A stretch of DNA of 64,000 nt from DAOULY01 sp034414595 (GTDB lineage Bacteria > Chloroflexota > Dehalococcoidia > SZUA-161 > JAUWZY01), in contig DAOULY010000016.1 of assembly GCA_034414595.1 (NCBI GenBank), forward strand, positions 1 to 64,000, read 5' to 3'. Both the position numbers and the translations under genes were made by a program. Of this stretch, positions 26,244 through 34,981 are shown one piece after another (the first letter of the stretch is position 1; every line of letters starts with the position of its first letter). A model generated the notes under the pieces. That model was not told the DNA's origin. It worked only from the letters and a program-made list of their open reading frames with translations, and did no database searches.

Positions 26244-26906
26244 ATGCGTATCTTGGTCGTAGAAGACGAGAAGGACTTGGCACAAGCCCTGGCCAAGGGC
26301 TTGCGCCTGCAAGGCTATGCTGCCGATATTGCCTACGATGGCGAAGAGGCCTTGTTCCTGGCAGGGGTAAATGACTACGACCTCATGATCCTCGACCTCA
26401 ATCTGCCCAAAATTGACGGTGTGGAGGTGTGCAAAAGAATACGTGGTTCTGGTTCACGGATCGGCATACTCATGCTGACTGCACGCTCCAGCCTCGATGA
26501 CCGAATAAGTGGCCTGGACCAAGGGGCAGACGACTACTTGGTGAAGCCGTTCCATTTCCCTGAATTGCTGGCACGAGTGCGTGCCATACTGCGCCGGGAG
26601 GGCGAGAAGAGGCATCCCATTCTCAGGACTGGTGATCTGGTGCTTGACCCCAACGCGCTGAGGGGCTTTTTCAGGGGTTCGGAGATAGCGTTTACCGTCA
26701 AAGAATTCGCCATCGTGGAATATCTGATGCGCAACGTCGGCCGGGTTGTCAGCCAGGAGGAACTGCTGGAGCACGTTTGGAATGAGGATGCCAACCTGTT
26801 TACACACACCATTAAGGTTCACATCAAGAACATACGCAAGAAACTGAGTGCGGCTGGTGCAGGCGATTTAATCTCGACTGTCAAGGGGAGGGGGTATATG
26901 TTATGA
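26244..26906 (+). CDS. OmpR/PhoB-family response regulator
   Basis: A 220-aa two-domain regulator. The receiver domain (residues 1-115) has the acidic pocket VVEDEKD, the phosphoacceptor aspartate in MILDLNLPKIDG, and the conserved lysine in LVKPF. The C-terminal domain (about 125-220) is a winged-helix DNA-binding module with SQEELLEHVWN and HIKNIRKKL. The histidine kinase follows with a 4-base overlap, forming one operon. The TTTACC repeat found in its own promoter and two more downstream promoters is the probable binding site. Confidence 0.95.
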   Translation: MRILVVEDEKDLAQALAKGLRLQGYAADIAYDGEEALFLAGVNDYDLMILDLNLPKIDGVEVCKRIRGSGSRIGILMLTARSSLDDRISGLDQGADDYLVKPFHFPELLARVRAILRREGEKRHPILRTGDLVLDPNALRGFFRGSEIAFTVKEFAIVEYLMRNVGRVVSQEELLEHVWNEDANLFTHTIKVHIKNIRKKLSAAGAGDLISTVKGRGYML

Positions 26907-28024
26907 GGATGCCTGCTTTTACCAAGACAATACGCTTCAAGCTGTCTCTATGGTACGTTACGCTTTTCATTCTCCTCTGCATCTCGTTACTTGTTGGGAT
27001 TAACCTGACTATGGGACAATTCCAGGATCGAGTTCCACCGTGGCCACAAGGCGGTGCACTGTCGCGGGAAGAAATAGCCGAACAGATAGGGAGCAGGAAC
27101 CGAGAGCTGCTGCGCAACTACTCGTTGATCTTCTTTGGTGGAGTTCTTCTCCTTGGAACAGTTAGCGTCTATTTAGTTTCCGGGAAGATGTTAGAACCCA
27201 TCGACCGTGTTTCTTCACTGGCAGCACGGATTTCCAGTAGTAACCTGGAGGAAAGGATCAACCACCAGGGTCCCGATGATGAAGTGAAGCGCCTTGCTGA
27301 TACCTTCGATGACATGCTGGGGCGTTTGGAAGGTGCTTTCGAATCACAGAAGCAGTTTATTCAGGACGCATCACATGAGCTGAGGACTCCCCTTGCCATA
27401 GCCCAAACGAATATAGAGGTTATCGAGATGGAGGAAGAAGCAACCAAAGCTGACTATCAACGCCTGATAGAAGTGATAAAGCCGAGCCTGGAGCGGATGA
27501 GCAGGCTCAGCAACAACCTCCTGCTGCTCTCGGGTGATAATCAGGCCCAGGCTAAATGGTCAGCGGTGAATATGACATCTCTTATTGAAGAAGTGGCAAC
27601 GGGGTTCAGTGCCAACGCAGCAGTGGCCGGGGTGAGCCTCGAACTGGAGTCGACTTCTGAGGAGATGCTCGTAAGGGGAGATGCTCTGTATCTAAAGCAG
27701 GCTGTCAGCAACCTCGTCGATAATGCCATCAAATACAATCGTCCAGGAGGCACGGTGAGAGTTTTGGCTCATGTCGAAGAGTCTCAGCTTGTCCTTAAAG
27801 TGCAGGACAGCGGCATTGGCATCTCAGATGCAGATCAACAACGCATATTCGACCGCTTCTACCGCGTCGACAAGTCCAGGTCTCGCGCCCAGGGTGGCAG
27901 CGGCCTTGGCTTAGCCATAGTCAAGAAGATCGTGGAGAACCACGGGGGCACTATCTCGGTGGAAAGCACCCCGGGCGAAGGAAGCACTTTCCGAATCACC
28001 CTGCCCCTTTATAGTCCAGCTTGA
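26903..28024 (+). CDS. Sensor histidine kinase
   Basis: A 373-aa membrane kinase. There are two transmembrane segments (about residues 14-33 and 74-93) bracketing a short extracytoplasmic loop of about 40 residues. A HAMP linker follows, then a HisKA domain with the phosphorylated histidine in DASHELRTPLA. The HATPase domain has the N-box (SNLVDNAIKYN), the G1 box (VQDSGIGI) and GGSGLGLAIVKKI. ATG overlaps the regulator stop (ATGA). The short sensor loop suggests detection of a membrane or envelope state rather than a large ligand. A strong terminator lies just downstream. Confidence 0.95.
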   Translation: MRMPAFTKTIRFKLSLWYVTLFILLCISLLVGINLTMGQFQDRVPPWPQGGALSREEIAEQIGSRNRELLRNYSLIFFGGVLLLGTVSVYLVSGKMLEPIDRVSSLAARISSSNLEERINHQGPDDEVKRLADTFDDMLGRLEGAFESQKQFIQDASHELRTPLAIAQTNIEVIEMEEEATKADYQRLIEVIKPSLERMSRLSNNLLLLSGDNQAQAKWSAVNMTSLIEEVATGFSANAAVAGVSLELESTSEEMLVRGDALYLKQAVSNLVDNAIKYNRPGGTVRVLAHVEESQLVLKVQDSGIGISDADQQRIFDRFYRVDKSRSRAQGGSGLGLAIVKKIVENHGGTISVESTPGEGSTFRITLPLYSPA

Positions 28025-28043
28025 GCCCGCCATACTTGCTCAC

Positions 28044-28070
28044 AAAAACAGGGGCTTCGGCCCCTGTTTT
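28044..28070 (+). terminator. Rho-independent terminator after histidine kinase
   Basis: Perfect stem CAGGGGC-TTCG-GCCCCTG (28049-28066) with a stable UUCG loop, flanked by A and T runs. Confidence 0.95.
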
Positions 28071-28095
28071 ATTGTCTAACCCATACCCGCAAGAA

Positions 28096-28128
28096 TTTAC
28101 CATGACTTTACCCTCGCTATGCTATGGT
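28096..28128 (+). promoter_or_regulatory. TTTACC direct-repeat promoter of the secreted small protein
   Basis: TTTACC at 28096-28101 and 28107-28112 (11-bp period), then 10 bases, then the -10-like TATGGT at 28123-28128. Layout and spacing are identical to the sites at 26203 and 28726. Confidence 0.7.
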
Positions 28129-28209
28129 GGGTATGTGCCAGACGGTGTTCCGATGAAGGGATACAGTTTTGAGCGAGATAAAATTCCAAGAAGGAAGGAG
28201 GTGAAATAG

Positions 28210-28611
28210 ATGAGAAAGCATCTGAAGTCGGGGATAATCGCCCTTGTTGTGGCCGCGCTCGCTGTCACGGTCTTCTTCTCTGTATCAGCTTTTGCATCGT
28301 CTACAGATGGGGAGGCCGATGAGGATGGGGGGCCGAGACAGGTCTTCACCAGCAAGGTAGCAGGCGCGCTGGGCCTGGATGAGGAGCAGGTGGCTGATGC
28401 CTTTGCGCAGGCCCGCCAGGAGATGATGGATGAAGCCTGGGAACAGCGTCTTGCTCAAGCCGTTGAGGACGGGCTCATTACCGAGGAAGAGGCTGCAGAG
28501 ATTCAGGATTGGTGGGATAGCCGCCCAGAGGCACTGGAAAACCTGGGCCAATTTCAATTAAGAAATGCTTGGCATAACCACCTATGCCCTGACCCCTCGT
28601 GGTCTCCCTGA
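28210..28611 (+). CDS. Secreted small acidic protein (DUF2680/YckD-like)
   Basis: A 133-aa protein with a classic signal peptide (residues 1-30, ending SAFAS), so it is exported. The mature part has an acidic linker, then the pattern SKVAGALGLDEEQVADAFAQ and ALEDGLIT-like VEDGLITEEEAAEIQDWWDS. That is the repeat-like helix pair typical of DUF2680-type proteins, which often accompany two-component systems and ABC exporters. ATG follows AAGGAGGTGAAATAG. The TTTACC promoter implies control by the neighbouring response regulator. Biochemical function is unknown. Confidence 0.75.
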   Translation: MRKHLKSGIIALVVAALAVTVFFSVSAFASSTDGEADEDGGPRQVFTSKVAGALGLDEEQVADAFAQARQEMMDEAWEQRLAQAVEDGLITEEEAAEIQDWWDSRPEALENLGQFQLRNAWHNHLCPDPSWSP

Positions 28612-28630
28612 ATCCAACGTGCCTCCCCAA

Positions 28631-28709
28631 CACAAGGAAGGGGCTTCCCCGGCGGCGATGTGCCCGATTACAGGCACTCGGGCCAGACGGGGGAGCCCCT
28701 ATTCTTGTG
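28631..28709. repeat. Long imperfect inverted repeat (possible structured RNA or terminator)
   Basis: CACAAG (28631-28636) pairs with CTTGTG (28704-28709), and GGGGCTTCCCC (28640-28650) pairs with GGGGGAGCCCC (28689-28699, one G-U). The 38-base loop has internal complementarity (CCCGA with TCGGG). It sits between the secreted-protein gene and the exporter promoter, so it may end the first transcript, although it has no T-run. Confidence 0.65.
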
Positions 28710-28725
28710 CCCATTCCATCTTGAA

Positions 28726-28758
28726 TTTACCATGTCTTTACCATAGATGTGCTACTGT
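28726..28758 (+). promoter_or_regulatory. TTTACC direct-repeat promoter of the ABC exporter
   Basis: TTTACC at 28726-28731 and 28737-28742, 10 bases, then TACTGT at 28753-28758. Flanks also match the site at 28096 (GAATTTACCATG-n-CTTTACC). Confidence 0.7.
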
Positions 28759-28793
28759 GAGTAACGGATGTATCGGGAACGGAGGTTTTCGTC

Positions 28794-30074
28794 TTGGGTT
28801 TGGTTCGCAGAGCAATACGCAATTTAATTCGCAGCCCCCTCCGCACGGGTGCGATCGTAGCCATTCTGACAGTCAGCGTGGGGCTGGCGCTGATTATGCT
28901 CACGGTTTACGGCGCCACCGAGAATCAACTGGGGTCGATTGGAGAAGAGATCGGCACGGAGATCACAGTGCGGCCGGCCGGAGCCTTCGGCATGATGGGT
29001 GGGGGCGAGCCACTGGACGAAGAAAAAGTAGACGAACTCTATAGCATACCCCACGTGGTCTCCGTACAGGCAAGTACCCAGACTCAGTACACCGGCGATG
29101 CCCTCGAATCAGCGATCGAGCCAGGCAGTCTGGGAGGAGGTGGAGGTGGTTTTGGAGGTGAAGGTTTCAGCATGCCGATAAACATCATGGGGTTCGATCC
29201 TGCTACTGAAAACCCTGTATTAATGGGTGACGCCCAGATGGAGATAGTAGAAGGCCGCTACTTCACTATCGAGGAAATTGATGCCGATGTGGTTGTAGTC
29301 GGGCAAGGCTTAGCTGATGAGAACGGACTCGATGTTGGCTCTACAGTGGACATAGAGGGCGTGTCTGTAGAGGTCATTGGTATCTTCGACAGCGGGCAGG
29401 TTTTTGGGGATAACATGCTGGTTATGCCCATTGACACGGTTCAGCGCCTGTTTGACCTGGATGGAGTGACTTCGGTAGCCGTGGTAGCAGACGATGTTAG
29501 CAACGTGGACGGAGTAGTCGACGCTATTCGAGAAGTTTTTGACGAGGACACCGCCGATATCGTTACCGCCCAAGACACTTATGAACGAATAAATGAGCCG
29601 TTGGGGAACGCGAGCCAGACCAGCCAAATAGGGATGATAGCTGCCTTTGCTGTAGCTGCGGTGGTAATCCTGTTCTCCGTTGTCTTGATGGTGCGGCAGC
29701 GGGTGAAGGAAATCGGCATCCTGAAAGCTATCGGCGCTTCCAACTGGCGGATAGGGCTCCAGTTCAGTGTGGAGACCCTGGCTATGAGCCTTGTGGCCGC
29801 TGTTATCGGCGCCCTTGTCACCTTCCCTCTGGCCCAGAAGGTTGCCGATTTGCTTGTCACTGATTCAACAAGCCCCGCAGGCGGAGCCTTTGGAGGTGGT
29901 AGACCGGGACTCTTCGGCGGTGGTGGATCAATCGCTGGGATTGATGTAGCGGTATCGCCGGAGGTCTTCCTCTATGCGTTATGCATAGCAGTAGCACTGG
30001 CTGTTGCTGCCAGCATATTCCCAGCCTGGTATATCTCGAGAGTCAAACCGGCGGAGGTGTTGCGCTATGAATGA
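28794..30074 (+). CDS. ABC transporter permease (MacB/FtsX type)
   Basis: A 426-aa permease with a TTG start. It has an N-terminal transmembrane helix (about residues 18-42), a large extracytoplasmic MacB-PCD-like domain with glycine-rich loops (GSLGGGGGGFGG) and three C-terminal helices (about 283-305, 330-350, 395-418), the FtsX topology. It includes the conserved cytoplasmic MVRQRVKEIGILKAIGAS segment. The ATPase gene overlaps its 3' end by 8 bases. It probably exports a peptide or lipid, or performs envelope mechanotransmission, under control of the TTTACC promoter. Confidence 0.9.
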   Translation: MGLVRRAIRNLIRSPLRTGAIVAILTVSVGLALIMLTVYGATENQLGSIGEEIGTEITVRPAGAFGMMGGGEPLDEEKVDELYSIPHVVSVQASTQTQYTGDALESAIEPGSLGGGGGGFGGEGFSMPINIMGFDPATENPVLMGDAQMEIVEGRYFTIEEIDADVVVVGQGLADENGLDVGSTVDIEGVSVEVIGIFDSGQVFGDNMLVMPIDTVQRLFDLDGVTSVAVVADDVSNVDGVVDAIREVFDEDTADIVTAQDTYERINEPLGNASQTSQIGMIAAFAVAAVVILFSVVLMVRQRVKEIGILKAIGASNWRIGLQFSVETLAMSLVAAVIGALVTFPLAQKVADLLVTDSTSPAGGAFGGGRPGLFGGGGSIAGIDVAVSPEVFLYALCIAVALAVAASIFPAWYISRVKPAEVLRYE

Positions 30075-30780
30075 CAGCAACGAGGCGATCGTAATAGTGG
30101 ACGGACTGGTCAAACATTTCAAGTCAGGGGCTACAATCGTGTCGGCAGTGGATGAAGTTAGCTTCAAGCTGCCCAGGGGAAAGATGGTAGCTATCAGGGG
30201 CGCCAGTGGCTGCGGCAAGACCACCTTGCTGAACTTGCTCGGGGCTCTGGACAGACCCACAGCCGGAAGCATTGTGGTGGATGGGATCAAGGTCTCAGAA
30301 ATCCGTGGTAGGGGTGAGATGAAATACCGACTGCAGAAGGTAGGATTCGTTTTTCAGTCCTACTACCTCATTCCCAACTTGACAGCCATAGAGAATGTCA
30401 TGCTGCCTTTAGACCTCCTGGGCATGAAGCGAGATAAGCAGGAAGTGAAGGCGCGCAAATTGCTGGAGAGGGTGGGGATCGACGCCAGTCACCAGGCCCG
30501 CCGTCCCACCAGGCTTTCAGGCGGTGAACAGCAGCGGGTGGCTGTTGCCCGCGCCCTAGCCAATGAACCGGCCGTCATTTTGGCAGACGAGCCCACCGGC
30601 AATCTGGATTCCAAAAACGGCCTCCGAATTGTGGAGCTCTTGCACAGTCTTAGCCAAGGAGGAAGGACGGTAGTAGTAGCCACGCATGACGCTGCCGTGG
30701 CAGCGAAAGCTGATATTGTCCTGGAGATGACGGATGGCAAATTGACCGGCGGCTCTACATTCGAAAGCGAACATGACTAG
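30067..30780 (+). CDS. ABC transporter ATP-binding protein (MacB/LolD type)
   Basis: A 237-aa ATPase with Walker A GASGCGKTT, Q-loop VFQSYYLIPNLT, signature RLSGGEQQR, Walker B VILADEPTGNLDS and switch histidine VVATHD. The MacB/LolD-type PTGNLDS segment fits the MacB-like permease upstream. The start is ATG 30067, overlapping the permease stop by 8 bases, with GGAGGTG upstream; an upstream in-frame ATG at 30004 lies within the permease and is unlikely. Confidence 0.94.
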   Translation: MNDSNEAIVIVDGLVKHFKSGATIVSAVDEVSFKLPRGKMVAIRGASGCGKTTLLNLLGALDRPTAGSIVVDGIKVSEIRGRGEMKYRLQKVGFVFQSYYLIPNLTAIENVMLPLDLLGMKRDKQEVKARKLLERVGIDASHQARRPTRLSGGEQQRVAVARALANEPAVILADEPTGNLDSKNGLRIVELLHSLSQGGRTVVVATHDAAVAAKADIVLEMTDGKLTGGSTFESEHD

Positions 30781-30795
30781 CGTCTGGATATTGAA

Positions 30796-31677
30796 ATGAT
30801 GGATGAAGTATCGGTACCCCCAGTCAGTGCTCATCAATCAGGCGGAGAACAGGCTCCATGCCCGGAAGGTGATTCTGGCCGAAATAACGGCAGAAAGGGA
30901 AAATGGTTGGGTAGGGCTCGGTATGTTGTCATCGCTGTCTTGGTGCTCATAGTCGCCGGCTCGGTACTGGGCTGGAAGTGGTCCAGTTTCTTCGGCTCGG
31001 TGAGTGAGGCTGAGAGTGAGTCCCAGAGCGGCCAAGTCCTGGTGGACTTGATACCGGCTAATTTCAGCCCCGTGATAGAGAAAGTGGCACCTGCTGTGGT
31101 TCGTATCGAGACGGTAAGTTATACATATTGGTACAGGCAGCCCATCGTCCAGACAGGTTTAGGAACAGGTGTCCTCATCAGCTCTGATGGCTACATCGTG
31201 ACCAATAGACACGTTGTTGAAGGTATTAGCAAGCAAAACATCAGCATTTACCTTCTTGGCCGCTCAGACCCATATACCCCGGCCGAAGTACGGGTGGCCA
31301 CGGATACCGACCTGGCGGTGCTCAAGATCGAAGAAGAAGGCCTGCCCTTTGTCTCCTTCGCTGATCCCGAGAGCGTACAGGCGGGGCAATGGGTGCTGGC
31401 CTTTGGCTATCCCTATGCACTTGCTGGTGATGCCACGGTTTCCCAGGGTATCATAAGCGCTACCGGACGCACCATCGAACTTAGTGATGGGACCATACTG
31501 GAGCACGTGATTCAGACAACGGCCGCCATCAATCCGGGGAATAGCGGTGGCCCTGTGGTGGACCTGAGTGGCAACATCGTGGGCATCAGTACCGCTATTA
31601 TCGAGGAGGCGGAGAACATCGGGTTTGCCATTGGCATAGATGCGGTGCTCCCGGTGCTGGACCAAGCGCGAAGTTGA
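30796..31677 (+). CDS. Membrane-anchored trypsin-like serine protease (HtrA/DegP type, no PDZ)
   Basis: A 293-aa protein. A cytoplasmic N-terminal stretch of about 45 residues is followed by one transmembrane helix (RYVVIAVLVLIVAGSVLGW) and an extracytoplasmic chymotrypsin-fold protease. The catalytic triad is complete: histidine in TNRHVV, aspartate in DTDLAVLKI, serine in NPGNSGGPVV. The PDZ domain usual in HtrA is missing, and the chain ends right after the protease domain. It follows the exporter by 15 bases and precedes another ABC ATPase by 4, suggesting one envelope-stress operon. Confidence 0.9.
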   Translation: MMDEVSVPPVSAHQSGGEQAPCPEGDSGRNNGRKGKWLGRARYVVIAVLVLIVAGSVLGWKWSSFFGSVSEAESESQSGQVLVDLIPANFSPVIEKVAPAVVRIETVSYTYWYRQPIVQTGLGTGVLISSDGYIVTNRHVVEGISKQNISIYLLGRSDPYTPAEVRVATDTDLAVLKIEEEGLPFVSFADPESVQAGQWVLAFGYPYALAGDATVSQGIISATGRTIELSDGTILEHVIQTTAAINPGNSGGPVVDLSGNIVGISTAIIEEAENIGFAIGIDAVLPVLDQARS

Positions 31678-31681
31678 AGTA

Positions 31682-32626
31682 ATGGAATACGCGATTCAAA
31701 CCGAAAACCTGGTGAAACAATATAGCAACGGCGTTACCGCTCTTGATGGAGTTTCTCTGGGTATAGAAAGAGGGAGTGTAGTCGGATATGTTGGTCCAAA
31801 TGGCGCCGGGAAAACTACTACAATTAAAATACTCACTGACTTAATCAAGCCTACATCAGGGCATGCATATGTCAACGGTGTCGATGTCAATGAGCGACCG
31901 AAAGAAGCCCTTCGCTATATTGGGGCCCTGATCGAAGTCCCAGGAGTCTATGACTATCTCACACCTCATGAGATGCTAGCGTATTTTGGAAAGGTCTATA
32001 GAATGAACGGCGAGGAGATAGACCGGAGAATCAAAGAGATTCTGGAACTGGTCAAACTGTCAGACTGGGAGCACAAGAAAATTGGCTCGTTCAGCACAGG
32101 AATGCAGCGAAGACTGGTAATAGCGAAAGCGATTCTGCATAGACCAGAGATACTGATCCTTGATGAGCCTGTCCTCGGTTTGGATCCAGAGGGAATCAGA
32201 GACATAAGGGAGTTAATAAAGCGATTTCAGGGCGAGGGCATGACTGTTTTCCTCAGCTCTCATCTGCTAAGTGAAGTCGCTGAGGTTTGCAATAGGATCG
32301 TCTTCTTGGACCGGGGTAGAGTCACTGCGTCGGATTCTATAGATAGTATCAGGAACAAGATGGGATACAAAGCGGTGAGTGTTAGATTTTCAGCCCCTCT
32401 TTCGAGTGAAGAGATTGGGAAAGTGGAAGCCATTGAATTGGTAAAGAGTGTTGAGTTAGACGATGACATCGTTCGGATAAATTTCAATGGAAAGCCGGAA
32501 ACCAGCTATCAAATACTGAGAGAATTGGTATCTCTCGATTTTGAAATAGTATCGTATAACCCGGAAGGTGTGGGGCTGGAAGACTACTATCTCTCGGTCA
32601 TGGGCGATGAGAAGGGAGCAAATTAG
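31682..32626 (+). CDS. ABC-2 type transporter ATP-binding protein
   Basis: A 314-aa ATPase with Walker A GPNGAGKTT, signature SFSTGMQRR, Walker B LILDEPVLGLDPEG and switch histidine LSSHLLSEV. A C-terminal about 90-residue extension is typical of CcmA/YhaQ-type ATPases. ATG 31682 begins 4 bases after the protease stop; the longer frame from 31640 lies inside the protease gene. Its permease follows immediately (32627). Confidence 0.93.
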   Translation: MEYAIQTENLVKQYSNGVTALDGVSLGIERGSVVGYVGPNGAGKTTTIKILTDLIKPTSGHAYVNGVDVNERPKEALRYIGALIEVPGVYDYLTPHEMLAYFGKVYRMNGEEIDRRIKEILELVKLSDWEHKKIGSFSTGMQRRLVIAKAILHRPEILILDEPVLGLDPEGIRDIRELIKRFQGEGMTVFLSSHLLSEVAEVCNRIVFLDRGRVTASDSIDSIRNKMGYKAVSVRFSAPLSSEEIGKVEAIELVKSVELDDDIVRINFNGKPETSYQILRELVSLDFEIVSYNPEGVGLEDYYLSVMGDEKGAN

Positions 32627-33439
32627 ATGGCCTCGGTGGCATGGTCTAAGAACGATATTAGAGAAGATGTATACAACGCTTACCTATCCTTCAAATTTGA
32701 ATCAAGAAAGCACCTGAGACGCAGGCGACTTCTCATCGTTACAGCGCTTGCAGTCATTGTACCCCTGTTGTTCTATATAGCCATCCCCGATACTGCCAGT
32801 GAGTTTGCAGCCACCAGTCTGAACTTCCTCAACGTACTGATAATCATTTCCGGGGCCATGTTCGCTGGTGATGCTATTTGTGGTGAGTTTGAGAGGAAAA
32901 CGGGATTGCTGTCATTCCCGACACCACAACGGCGCATCTCGATCTTTGCAGGTAAGTATATCGCAGCTTTGGTGGCGACCTTCCTGGTGGTGTCACTCTA
33001 CTATCTAGTTACAGTACTACAAATATCACACCTATTCGGAGGTGGAGAAATTCCGGCAGAACTGGGTCAATCATTCTTGGTCGCTTTGATCTACGCTACC
33101 AGCGCGATAAGTATAGTATTTTTCTTCAGCAGCATTTTGAAACGTTCCATCTCTGCTACAATTCTTGGTTTTGTCTCCCTGATGATGATACTGCCGGTGG
33201 CATCCAGAGTCCTAACAAGTGTGGATATAGAACCATGGTTTATCGTTACTTACTCGGCGGACTTGATAACCAGTGTCTTAGGTGTTGAAGGCTCTGCTTT
33301 CGGTCAGGGGCCGGGAGGGGGTTTTGGTTCAGCAGCTTTTGAACCAACTCTTGGTGTGGGAATTGTAGTTATGCTGGCCTATGCCATAATTGGCTTTGTA
33401 ATCAGCATAATAATTGCAAATAGAAAAAGTATGGAGTGA
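32627..33439 (+). CDS. ABC-2 type transporter permease
   Basis: A 270-aa integral membrane protein with about six hydrophobic helices, an N-terminal FKFESRKHLRRRRLL segment entering the first helix, and GEFERKTGLLSFPTPQRR after the second, a typical ABC-2 feature. The ATG directly abuts the ATPase stop (TAG ATG), so translation is coupled. A Gly-rich loop (GQGPGGGFGSAAF) lies near residue 225. The substrate is unknown. Confidence 0.9.
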   Translation: MASVAWSKNDIREDVYNAYLSFKFESRKHLRRRRLLIVTALAVIVPLLFYIAIPDTASEFAATSLNFLNVLIIISGAMFAGDAICGEFERKTGLLSFPTPQRRISIFAGKYIAALVATFLVVSLYYLVTVLQISHLFGGGEIPAELGQSFLVALIYATSAISIVFFFSSILKRSISATILGFVSLMMILPVASRVLTSVDIEPWFIVTYSADLITSVLGVEGSAFGQGPGGGFGSAAFEPTLGVGIVVMLAYAIIGFVISIIIANRKSME

Positions 33440-33691
33440 TTCCTACGATAGAACAAAGAGCCTCACATCAGCTGCTCGCTGGCGCAGGCCAGTGATCAAA
33501 TCTTCCTAGCGAAGCCAAGTTCAGAAGGCTTACACGATGCTACCCAGGGAATTATCAATGCACCTATAGTATCGAGGGTTCGACTCAGCAGTTCGTATCG
33601 CGTTCTGGTAATGTCAATGGCGAGAAGTGAGCATTGACTTCGTGGCTTAGGTGGTGTATAAATGAAACCGCCTTGAAGGGCAGATATCGAG

Positions 33692-34981
33692 ATGAGTAAA
33701 CGGCTAATCGAAAAGCTTTCTATCGTAGCAGTAGCGATTTGCTTCATAGCCGTATCTTTTTTAGGCTCTGCTGCTCATCAAGCTTTGGCAGCAGCCACTT
33801 GGGCAAGTCCAGTCAATGTCTCCAACACCTCGGGTAGCGCTGGTATCCCTGGTCTTGCGATAGATAGCAGTGGCGGTCTTCATGTGGTGTGGTATGATGA
33901 CACGCCGGGCAACTCTGACATCCTCTACTCCACGAAACCCTCTGGTGGCTCGTGGTCAAGTTCAGTCAATATCTCCAACAATTCGGGCGGCTCGGGTATC
34001 CCTCGCATTGCTATAGATGGCAGTAGCGGTCTTCATGTGGTGTGGTTTGATGACACGCCGGGCAACTTTGACATCCTCTACTCCACGAAACCCTCTGGTG
34101 GCTCGTGGTCAGATCCGGTCAATGTCTCCAACAATTCGGGTGACTCTGGTTATCCTGGTATTGCAATGGATGGCAGTGGTGGTCTTCATGTGGTATGGTC
34201 TGATGACACGCCGGGCAATCTTGACATTTTCTACTCCACGAAGCCCTCTGGTGGCTCGTGGTCAACTTCGGTGAATATCTCCGACAATTTGGGCAACTCA
34301 AAGTACCCTGCTATTGCGATAGATAGCAGTGGCGGTCTTCATGTGGTGTGGCATGATAACACGCCGGGCAACTATGACATTTTCTACTCCACGAAGCCCT
34401 CTGGTGGCTCGTGGTCAACTTCGGTGAATATATCCGACAATTAGGGCAACTCAAAGTACCCTGCTATTGCGATAGATAGCAGTGGCGGTCTTCATGTGGT
34501 GTGGTATGATGACACGCCGGGCAACTTTGATATCTTCTACTCCACGAAGCCCTCTGGTGGCTCGTGGTCAACCTCGGTGAATATTTCCGACAATTCGGGC
34601 GGCTCTGGTTTTCCTGGCCTTGCCATGGATAGCAGTGGCGGTCTTCATGTGGTGTGGTATGATGACACGCCGGGCAACTTTGATATCTTCTACTCCACGA
34701 AACCCTCTGGTGGCTCGTGGTCAGGTCCGGTCGATGTCTCCAACAATTCGGGCAACTCAAAGTACCCTGCTATTGTCATAGATGGCAGCAGCAAAGTCCA
34801 CTCAGTCTGGGTTGATAATAGCCTGGGCAGCAGTGAGATCCTCTATGCCACTGATGAAGCAGCGGCAGGCGGCGGACTACCGGTTTGGCTTTGGCCTGCT
34901 GTTGGAAGTGCAGGTGGTTTGGTCGCAGGAATCATCGTGTGGCGTCTCGCGCGCTGGAGGAAAAGCCTGGGAACTTGCTAA
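33692..34981 (+). pseudogene. Seven-bladed beta-propeller surface protein interrupted by one TAG
   Basis: One continuous frame of 430 codons apart from a TAG at 34442-34444. It has a signal peptide (residues 1-35) and seven about 50-residue repeats of the form VNISNNSG...GLHVVWYDDTPGN.DI.YSTKPSGGSWS. It ends in a C-terminal transmembrane helix plus Arg/Lys anchor (LPVWLWPAVGSAGGLVAG then RLARWRKS). Seven repeats fit a sialidase/BNR-like seven-bladed propeller displayed outside the cell. The TAG falls in blade 5 at DN*GN; blade 4 has TTG in the same place (DNLGN), so one T-to-A change explains it. Without readthrough the product would be 250 aa with about four blades and no anchor. It could be a true nonsense mutation, phase variation or a sequence error. 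Confidence 0.85.
33840..34780 (+). repeat. About 150-bp coding tandem repeats (propeller blades)
   Basis: Blades 1-6 are nearly identical at DNA level, for example GGTCTTCATGTGGTGTGG and CTCTGGTGGCTCGTGGTCA recur every 150 bases; the seventh is diverged. Such identity implies recent expansion or gene conversion. Confidence 0.9.

Noticed and set aside
34442..34444. Pyrrolysine or programmed readthrough at the TAG in the propeller gene
   Set aside because: No sign of a special downstream structure; a single-base change from TTG in the neighbouring identical blade is simpler.
33840..34780. Possible CRISPR or satellite array
   Set aside because: The about 150-bp period repeats translate into propeller blades in one frame; there are no short repeats with unique spacers.
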